In this document: in pieces, positions 6,027-10,733 of the stretch
Layout of the letters: each line of letters starts with the position of its first letter
Numbering within the stretch: the first letter of the stretch is position 1
Assembly (NCBI GenBank): GCA_031273445.1
Contig: JAISRV010000175.1
Location: 1 to 10,733, forward strand
Length of the DNA: 10,733 bases
Direction of reading: 5' to 3'
Source: Candidatus Adiutrix sp.
GTDB taxonomy: Bacteria > Desulfobacterota > Desulfarculia > Adiutricales > Adiutricaceae
Program-made: the position numbers and the translations under genes
The notes under the pieces: model-generated
What the model was told of the DNA's origin: nothing
Seen by the model: only the letters and a program-made list of their open reading frames with translations
Database searches by the model: none

Positions 6027-6443
6027 ATGGCCGGCAAAATTAATCGCCCCAAGGGAGCGCCGGCGGCCAAAAGAGTGCTTGAGCCGGGGCCGGAATCCCC
6101 TCCGGGCTCCAATTTGACTCTTCATCCTAAAATATCCCTTGCTTTCGTCCAGCCTGGGCGCTATGCCCTTAATAAATGCACAAAGGACGAAAAGGCGGCT
6201 TTGGTCGATAAGCTTCATAATCTATGCGCCTTGACCTGGAAGCAAATATACAATGCTGGTCGGCATGGCCTGGGTTTTGAAAAGGTGGAGGTCAAAAAGG
6301 CCGCGCCGCCGGAAATATTCAAAGACCATAACCAGGTCGCTTTTCGTTTTTGCGGGAAAAAACCCATGGTCGGATTCATTGATCATGACACCTTTTATAT
6401 CGTCTGGTTCGACCATGATTTCACCCTCTACCGGCATGACTAG
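6027..6443 (+). CDS. Putative toxin partner of the DUF4065 antitoxin
   Basis: A 138-residue protein whose ATG lies two bases after the antitoxin's TGA; a TTG at 6021 would overlap it by 4 nt. No strong ribosome site is visible, so translation may be coupled. The N-terminal 25 residues are basic and proline/alanine-rich; the rest (from LTLHPKISLAFVQPGRYALN) appears compact, with a helix DEKAALVDKLHNLCALTWKQIYN (55-77) and a C-terminal strand pattern FRFCGKKPMVGFIDHDTFYIVWFDHDFTLYRHD. This ending recalls small RelE-like nuclease toxins, where a last strand carries catalytic residues, but that is only a resemblance. Candidate active residues are the conserved-looking H and D residues near the end. 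The toxin role is inferred from gene order. Confidence 0.6.
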   Translation: MAGKINRPKGAPAAKRVLEPGPESPPGSNLTLHPKISLAFVQPGRYALNKCTKDEKAALVDKLHNLCALTWKQIYNAGRHGLGFEKVEVKKAAPPEIFKDHNQVAFRFCGKKPMVGFIDHDTFYIVWFDHDFTLYRHD

Positions 6444-6494
6444 CGGACTGTGCGGTTAGTTCCGTCCCTCAAAGCAGATCGGCGGTTTTTTTAT

Positions 6495-6523
6495 TTGACT
6501 TTTCCCTGTCAGTTTTCTATAAT
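6495..6523 (+). promoter_or_regulatory. Near-consensus promoter P3 pointing antisense into the portal gene
   Basis: TTGACT (6495-6500), a 17-bp spacer and TATAAT (6518-6523) match eleven of twelve sigma-70 consensus bases. It follows a T-run (6486-6492) that may mark the end of the toxin transcript. RNA would begin near 6530 and run antisense to the 3' end of the portal gene; no real plus-strand gene follows within reach. Confidence 0.55.
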
Positions 6524-6537
6524 TAAATAACGCTTTT

Positions 6538-8082
6538 CTATCGGCTCTCGTTATCTGAATCCGCATCGCCGCTTAACCCAAGATCAACAAAAAGACCGTC
6601 TTCATCCTTTATCAGGGCTTTACGCAGGTCTTCGCCGTCCACCGCCCCTCGATCCGCATATGCCGTTCTGGCGTTGGCTCGGGCCAGTTGCACATTCGCC
6701 TCGGCCGCCTCATCCGCCTCCGACAGCGGGCGAAATTTGAAGCCCAGGCCAGGGTCAATTCGGCCGAAACGGTTCAGTTGCAGGATATCCAGAGCCTTAT
6801 CCAGGCCCGCCCGGAACAGCTTCTCCTGCCGGCTTTCGATATGATCATAATAGTTGCGCAAATCGCTTTCTCCTGTGGCGTTGAAGCCGGCCGGGGAGAT
6901 GCCCAGAAGCTTCACCGCCGGAGTGCGGTTGACGGCGGCCACAAATTCCAGCGACTGCCGCGTGATGTCGGTGGCCCCGCTCAAGGGCGTCTCCAGCTTG
7001 ATCAGGTCTTCGGTCTCTTTATCGATGACCATCAGCCCGTCGTTGTTGCGCGTCTGGACGAAATAGCGCGACCGCGCGTCCACCTCCGCGCCGCCGCCCC
7101 CGCTCAAAACCTGGCTCATGTCGATTTTGAGGGCCGTCAGGGAAAATTTTGTCAAAAGCCGTTGCGTGGCCAAGCGGCATTCCTGGAAATGTTGAATATA
7201 GTCATATAAAATCTGGGCCTGGGGAATGCCGAAAAAATTATAGGCCGGCTTCAACAGCAGCGGCGGCTCATTGTCGGCGACGTGGATGAAGCGCGAGGCG
7301 TGAACCTCCCGCGACAATATCCACCAGTTGCGCGGCTTGAAATAATCCGGGGCCAGCGGGTCGAAACAGTTGTAGAGGCCGGGGAAACAGTTGACCGGCT
7401 CGACCACCCGGAAGCCTTTCAAAGCGCCGGGCCGCATCTCGGCGGAAACGCCGTCGAGGTTGAGCGGCTCGCGCAGGGCCTCGCCCACGGCCCCGGCGTC
7501 GATGAAGATCAGACAGCCGCCGAACCAGCCGGTCAGCGAGGCCGCCCGGTGAAAGACTTCCCGTAAGCGGAACTTCTTCAAATCGCCTTTTAGGGCGGTC
7601 AGGGCTTCCGCTTCCGTTTCATCAATATGCGTGTCCCCGGCCCGGTTCAGCTCGATCCAGGCGCGGGTCAGGTCGTCGGCCACGGTCTCCACGCAGGCGG
7701 AGACAAGCCCGTCCTGGGGCAGGGCCGACAGGGCGGCATAACCCATGAACTGGCCGCCGCAGCCCGGCCCATACCCCAGCCCCATCCGCGAGGCCTGTTG
7801 CATAAGGGAGTAGGCCCCCGATGTCTCCAGAGCCGCGTCGGCGGCCAGGCGTATTTCTTCGCTCGCGCCTAAGGTGCGGGCCGGGCCGAATTTGGCCCGC
7901 AGATCGTCCAGGGTGGGCATGGGCGCCAGGGCTCCGCCCTGGACCCAAGGATGCTCCGCGTCCGATCCGTAGTTGCGGGATCGGCGGTTAGGGGCGGAGG
8001 CGGTTGCCCTGGCGATTGCCCTGTCGGCCGAGGCATGGCTTTGGGCGCCGCCGCGTGGTTTTTTTGGTTTGTTTCTTTTCAT
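6538..8082 (-). CDS. Portal protein, DUF1073 type, with repeat-encoded N-terminal stretch
   Basis: A 514-residue protein with the DUF1073 portal pattern: LVSACVETVADDLTRAWIELNR, a TGWFGGCLIFIDAG strand, FRVVEPVNCFPGLYNCFDPLAPDYFKPRNWWI, HASRFIHVADNEP, ILYDYIQHFQECRLATQRLLTKFSLTALKIDM and FNATGESDLRNYYDHIESRQEKLF. It forms the twelve-fold ring through which DNA is packaged. ATG 8082 is chosen over the upstream ATG 8124 because AAGGAG lies 4 nt before it. Residues of the early region (NYGSDAEHPWVQGGALAP) are the translation of a palindromic repeat copy at 7926-7975, preceded by a basic MKRNKPKKPRGG leader. The conserved fold appears to begin after it, around LDDLRAKFG. Confidence 0.85.
   Translation of the reverse strand: MKRNKPKKPRGGAQSHASADRAIARATASAPNRRSRNYGSDAEHPWVQGGALAPMPTLDDLRAKFGPARTLGASEEIRLAADAALETSGAYSLMQQASRMGLGYGPGCGGQFMGYAALSALPQDGLVSACVETVADDLTRAWIELNRAGDTHIDETEAEALTALKGDLKKFRLREVFHRAASLTGWFGGCLIFIDAGAVGEALREPLNLDGVSAEMRPGALKGFRVVEPVNCFPGLYNCFDPLAPDYFKPRNWWILSREVHASRFIHVADNEPPLLLKPAYNFFGIPQAQILYDYIQHFQECRLATQRLLTKFSLTALKIDMSQVLSGGGGAEVDARSRYFVQTRNNDGLMVIDKETEDLIKLETPLSGATDITRQSLEFVAAVNRTPAVKLLGISPAGFNATGESDLRNYYDHIESRQEKLFRAGLDKALDILQLNRFGRIDPGLGFKFRPLSEADEAAEANVQLARANARTAYADRGAVDGEDLRKALIKDEDGLFVDLGLSGDADSDNESR
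7926..7975 (-). repeat. CCAGGGC-family element inside the 5' end of the portal gene
   Basis: On the minus strand: TACGGATCGGACGCGGAGCATCC, then TTGGGTCCAGGGCGGAGCCCTGG. Both palindromes are present, but the long GC-rich arm seen in intergenic copies is missing. It keeps the portal frame open and encodes YGSDAEHPWVQGGAL. Confidence 0.8.
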
Positions 8083-8094
8083 GCGGCTCCTTTT

Positions 8095-8316
8095 CAGGGC
8101 GGGCAGGCCTGCCCCGGCGAACATTGCGGGGCGCGGAGCCCCGCAATGACAGCCAGGGCCGACCAGGAGGGCGGGCCAACCCCGCCCCTACAGGAGACAA
8201 ACGCTCGTTTCCAACCCGAGGGCGGCCTGTCGGCCCCGGCCGACCAAAACCCCGCCCGCCGACCCCGCCCCTACGGATCGGATGCGGAGCATCCGGGGTC
8301 CAGGGCTATGCCCTGG
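8095..8316. repeat. Composite repeat block between large terminase and portal
   Basis: The region first holds a perfect 10-bp hairpin ATTGCGGGGC-GCGGA-GCCCCGCAAT (8123-8147). It then has two CCCCGCCCCTAC-like pieces, the CCCCGGCCGACCAAAACC arm (about 8234-8255), the GGATCGGATGCGGAGCATCC hairpin (8276-8295), and CCAGGGC-TAT-GCCCTGG (8300-8316). The last palindrome carries the TAG stop of the large terminase in its loop. Apart from the portal ribosome site, the ~220-bp gap is repeat. Confidence 0.8.
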
Positions 8317-9682
8317 GGCTGATGCGCATGGGCGGCCGTTCCCCGTTCAGCAGGTTGAAGGCCCCGGCGCAGGCGTCGGCGTGGTCGTCGTGGGCCGCCT
8401 CCGGGAAGCCTTCCAACTGGTCGAAAAACTCTTCGTTCCAGTCGCCTTTGATGAAATAGACGTTCCCGGCCTCGCACTGAGCGGAAAAGGGGCCGAACCT
8501 GGCGATTTTGTCACCGCTTTCCGGGCGGGTCTTGACTCTATATCCGGCCAGCTTTCTGACGAAATTTTGAGCCTGGGACTTGCCGGCCTGGCCGGGGTCC
8601 TGCGGCAGGCCGACGATGACCTTCCTTCCGTCCTGCCCGGCCATATTCGCAACGGCTTGCTCGACATGAAAGGGGCTCTTTCTGAGGCTCAGGCCATGCA
8701 GGAGGAAAAAGCGGCCTTCTTTGTCCCGGCCCATTTTTACGGAGACCGTAAAGTCAGGATCGTTCGCGTCGGTCTTCTCCGTGGCCGCCAGGTCCCAATA
8801 GCGGACTGTTTGCAGGTCGGCCGGGGCGGCCGGGGCCGCCGTTATCCACTCGCGCCGGAACAAAAGCCCGCCCGTCGGCCTGATTTTCCAGTTGCCGTAG
8901 AGGAGACGTTCCCTTTCCACCACGCTCAGGGCCTTCAAATTGGCCAGGTAGCCGGGGTCGGCCGCCATCAGTATTTTATTGTCGAACAGCGACGAGGCGA
9001 TGAAAGTCACGCTCTTGGGCAAACTTTCGTCGCCGTAGTCGCGCTTAAGATCGTCCGGACTGTCGGCCCAGATGATCTTGTCATTGAGGCGAATCATCCA
9101 GCGGATTTTGCCGGAACGCTCCGGGATGGCCAACCCCGTGTCCGGATCAATCCACCAGCTTATAAAGCCGGCCACCCAGGAATCCGCGTCGGGGTTGCAG
9201 GTGGCCCGGACATAAGGCTTGACGCCGCAAAGGCTTCTGTTGCGCGAAAGCATGTAGAAAAACTGGTTTTGCGAAAAGTGGGTCAGCTCGTCAAACTCGA
9301 TGAGGGGGATTTGCGCGCCCTGGTAGTTGTGAACCGTCTTTTCATCCTCAAGGTGTCCGAAAGTTATTTTCGTGTTTTGAGGAAAAACCCATGAAAGCGG
9401 CTGTTTGCGCGAGGCCGCGCCAAAGGCCGGGTAGAGGCGGTCGGCCTCGTCCCACAGCCCGCCTTCATTGGTGACCTGAATCAGGTTCTTTCTGAAAATG
9501 ACCGACCCGAAACCTTTTTTATGGATATGGCGCAACGGCTCCGCCAAAATGGCCCAAGTCTTCCCCCCTCCGGCCGCGCCGCCGTAAATGGCGATGTCGG
9601 CCGGCGTGGCCATAAAAGCCTCCTGCGGCCCCGTTTGCGGTTTTATCTCATTTTTTGTTTCATCGCGCATTTTCCCGTTCAT
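8306..9682 (-). CDS. Terminase large subunit
   Basis: This 458-residue packaging motor ATPase and nuclease cuts concatemeric DNA and pumps it into the prohead through the portal. Walker A is GGAAGGGKT (34-42), Walker B IPLIEFDE (125-132), and a coupling motif YVRATCNPD lies at 157-165. The nuclease half shows RYWDLA with Asp297, VGLPQDPGQAGK with Asp362, and HDDHADACAGA with Asp432-Asp436, as in RNase H-like terminases. ATG 9682 is used; its ribosome site is weak. ATG at codon 24 has a good GGAGG site, but that start would cut into the family's usual GPQEAF segment. The final residues PRA and the TAG stop are supplied by a palindromic repeat. Confidence 0.93.
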   Translation of the reverse strand: MNGKMRDETKNEIKPQTGPQEAFMATPADIAIYGGAAGGGKTWAILAEPLRHIHKKGFGSVIFRKNLIQVTNEGGLWDEADRLYPAFGAASRKQPLSWVFPQNTKITFGHLEDEKTVHNYQGAQIPLIEFDELTHFSQNQFFYMLSRNRSLCGVKPYVRATCNPDADSWVAGFISWWIDPDTGLAIPERSGKIRWMIRLNDKIIWADSPDDLKRDYGDESLPKSVTFIASSLFDNKILMAADPGYLANLKALSVVERERLLYGNWKIRPTGGLLFRREWITAAPAAPADLQTVRYWDLAATEKTDANDPDFTVSVKMGRDKEGRFFLLHGLSLRKSPFHVEQAVANMAGQDGRKVIVGLPQDPGQAGKSQAQNFVRKLAGYRVKTRPESGDKIARFGPFSAQCEAGNVYFIKGDWNEEFFDQLEGFPEAAHDDHADACAGAFNLLNGERPPMRISPRA

Positions 9683-9702
9683 TTCTCATTTACCTTTTAA
9701 GA

Positions 9703-9793
9703 GGCCGCCGGCCCCGGCCGACCAGGAAGCGCCGGCCGACCCGGCCCCTACGGATAGGATGCGGAGCATCCTGGGTCCAGGGCTTTGCCCTGG
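9703..9793. repeat. CCAGGGC-family element between small and large terminase genes
   Basis: Plus-strand order: GGCCCCGGCCGACCAGGAAG, CGCCGGCCGACCCGGCCCCTAC, the hairpin GGATAGGATGCGGAGCATCC, then GGGTCCAGGGC-TTT-GCCCTGG (9777-9793), followed by two further CCCTGG units. It encodes the last ~14 residues and the TAG stop of the small terminase. Confidence 0.8.
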
Positions 9794-10233
9794 CCCTGGC
9801 CCTGGCGGCCGTTGTCGGGCAGTCGGTAGACAAGAAGCTTGGCCGGGCGCTCCGGGGCTTCCGTCCGTTGGCTTTCCTTCCAGCCTAAGCGGGTTTTGGC
9901 CCAGAAGACCAGGGCGGCCAGGTCGCCGCCGACGGCTTTTTCAAAAAGCGCCTGGCCTATGGCCAAAGCGGCTTCGGCCTGGCCCCGGTCCAGATCGGCC
10001 TGATAGAGCCGCCGCAATTCCGGAAGCGTCAAGCGCGCCCGGGCGGCGATGAGTTCCGCCGCGACTCCGAAACGACTCATGGCCTCCGCTTCGGCGGCCA
10101 GTTCCTCGTCGCGACGGGCGGGAGGGTTTTCGGCGGGAGGCCCTTCAACAGGAGGGCCTTCAACAGGAGGGCTTTCAACGGGAAGATTTTTAAGGGAAGG
10201 GCTTTCAAGGTAAGAATTTTCAAGGGGGCGCAT
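9748..10233 (-). CDS. Small terminase-like protein with pentapeptide-repeat N-terminus and repeat-encoded tail
   Basis: Residues 55-120 match a small terminase-like DNA-binding family: an HTH-like FGVAAELIAARARLTLPELRRLYQADLDRG, then AEAALAIGQALFEKAVGGDLAALVFWAKTRLGWKE. It would recognise the packaging site and load the large subunit encoded next. Residues 4-38 are seven degenerate pentapeptides (LENSY, LESPS, LKNLP, VESPP, VEGPP, VEGPP, AENPP) from a 15-bp tandem repeat. The C-terminus GQGKALDPGCSASYP and TAG stop are a translated palindromic repeat. ATG 10233 has AGGAG 8 nt upstream. Assignment as small terminase rests on the core pattern and on position before the large subunit. Confidence 0.72.
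   Translation of the reverse strand: MRPLENSYLESPSLKNLPVESPPVEGPPVEGPPAENPPARRDEELAAEAEAMSRFGVAAELIAARARLTLPELRRLYQADLDRGQAEAALAIGQALFEKAVGGDLAALVFWAKTRLGWKESQRTEAPERPAKLLVYRLPDNGRQGQGQGKALDPGCSASYP
10120..10224 (-). repeat. Seven-unit 15-bp in-frame tandem repeat
   Basis: Seven consecutive units of exactly 15 bp, for example AGGAGGGCCTTCAAC and AGGAGGGCTTTCAAC on the plus strand, form the first part of the small terminase gene. Neighbouring central units differ by one or two bases while outer units have drifted, as expected for replication-slippage growth and decay. Confidence 0.85.
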
Positions 10234-10279
10234 AACTCGATCTCCTGGCTGATTCCGGGCCGGGGCGGCCCTGAAAAAC

Positions 10280-10285
10280 AGTATA
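10280..10285 (-). promoter_or_regulatory. Possible -10 box for the late head operon
   Basis: TATACT on the minus strand lies about 46 nt before the small terminase ATG, ahead of the AGGAG ribosome site. No convincing -35 is seen at 16-18 bp, so this may depend on a phage activator or be fortuitous. Confidence 0.25.
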
Positions 10286-10388
10286 AGCAGCCCAAAACCG
10301 CAAAATCGCCCCCACCCCCAAACGAACCGTCATTGCCCGTCATAAGCCGCCGCCGCCCCCCAAATAACCCTTGACCGCCAGGGCTCCG

Positions 10389-10620
10389 CCAGGGCTCCGC
10401 CCTGGACCCCGGATGCTCCCGCATCCGATCCGCCGGGTCGGAGTAGACGGGCGGTTCCTGGTAAGCCGGGGCGAAACTTTCGGACAATAAAGAGGAAAAA
10501 GCGCCGCCAGGGCTCCGCCCTGGACCCCGGATGCTCCCGCATCCGATCCGCCGGGTCGGAGTCGGCAGGCGGTTCCTGGTAAGCCGAGTCGAAACTTTCG
10601 GACAATAAAGAGGAAAAAGC
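10389..10620. repeat. Two tandem ~118-bp copies of the long form of the element
   Basis: The palindrome CCAGGGCTCCGCCCTGG starts at 10389 and again at 10507, and the bases that follow are nearly the same in both: GACCCCGGATGCTCCCGCATCC, GATCCGCCGGGTCGGAGT, GGCGGTTCCTGGTAAGCCG and GAAACTTTCGGACAATAAAG. This is the longest form of the family; shorter forms inside genes keep only the palindromes or one arm. A partial extra CCAGGGCTCCGC lies just before the first copy. With 10234-10388 it forms about 390 bp without a gene ahead of the small terminase. Confidence 0.85.
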
Positions 10621-10733
10621 ACCGCCCGCCGCCGCTTGTCTGAGCCGCAGGCGAGTTGCGGCGGCGGCGCCGACCAACCGGGATCCAGGGGCGGAGCCCC
10701 TGGCGCGGGTGGGTCCAGGGCAGGGCCGCGAGG
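10564..10733. repeat. Right boundary repeat, near-duplicate of the left end
   Basis: Bases 10564-10667 match bases 10-113 with about six differences by eye. After a diverged spacer, both ends resume with ATCCAGGGGCGGAGCCCCTGG-like sequence and GCGCGGGTGGGTCCAGGGCAGGG. The two copies are in the same orientation, 10,554 bp apart. No gene is seen. Confidence 0.8.

Noticed and set aside
6444..6492. Intrinsic terminator after the putative toxin gene
   Set aside because: There is a run of seven T residues but no convincing GC-rich stem directly before it.
8282..9394. Long plus-strand open frame opposite the large terminase
   Set aside because: The minus frame has full terminase motifs; the plus frame is the expected open shadow in GC-rich DNA, with no ribosome site or domain pattern.
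10077..10677. Minus-strand open frames in the leader repeats (PADRMREHPGSRAEPW-type peptides)
   Set aside because: They are direct translations of the tandem 118-bp repeat and of the other frame of the 15-bp repeat; no ribosome site and no conserved core.
1..10733. Integron attC sites or a CRISPR array as an explanation of the repeats
   Set aside because: The palindromes lack the GTTRRRY-type core of attC sites, and spacing and unit lengths are irregular with coding sequence between, unlike CRISPR.

Overview
The window is the head-assembly (packaging and capsid) module of a tailed phage or prophage, about 10.4 kb, almost all of it on the minus strand. The DNA is GC-rich and packed with short GC-rich palindromes such as CCAGGGC-NNN-GCCCTGG and GCGGGGC-GCGGA-GCCCCGC. 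I associate this style of dispersed palindrome with some Desulfovibrio-like and other gut or sediment anaerobes, but the host assignment is only a guess. No integrase, tRNA, att site or lysis gene is in view, so prophage versus free phage cannot be settled here.

Layout, read in the direction of the minus strand (right to left): a gene-free, repeat-rich leader (about 10234-10733); small terminase (10233-9748); large terminase (9682-8306); DUF1073-type portal (8082-6538); DUF2213-type prohead protease with a fused or nested scaffold (5284-4052); cement/decoration protein (3967-3491); DUF2184-type major capsid protein (3370-2348) followed by two perfect hairpins; a small conserved head protein of unknown function (2188-1730); DUF4054 connector (1668-1165); HK97-gp10-like neck protein (1155-697); and a head-closure-like protein (700-278). 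Packaging, shell and neck genes therefore appear in the order in which they act, probably as one late operon. No Mu-gpF-like minor head gene is seen between portal and protease.

That position is occupied by a plus-strand, visibly less GC-rich island (about 5286-6530). It has its own signals: a well-formed promoter, a possible ~135-nt RNA ending in a 16-bp-stem terminator hairpin, an extended -10 promoter, a DUF4065/SocA/Panacea-type antitoxin gene, and a tightly coupled partner gene that is the candidate toxin. A second near-consensus promoter fires antisense into the portal gene. This looks like a moron carrying a toxin-antitoxin or phage-exclusion system.

The most unusual property is the palindromic repeat family. 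Copies sit at nearly every gene boundary and run into the reading frames. They supply in-frame N-terminal stretches of the portal and of the unknown head protein, C-terminal tails of the small terminase and the DUF4054 protein, and the stop codons of large terminase, cement protein and small terminase. A different palindromic repeat supplies the tail and stop of the last gene. The CCAGGGC palindrome always faces the conserved gene core. A ~104-bp segment of the repeat, about 94% identical by eye, recurs 10,554 bp apart at both ends of the window, so the whole head module is bracketed by direct repeats.
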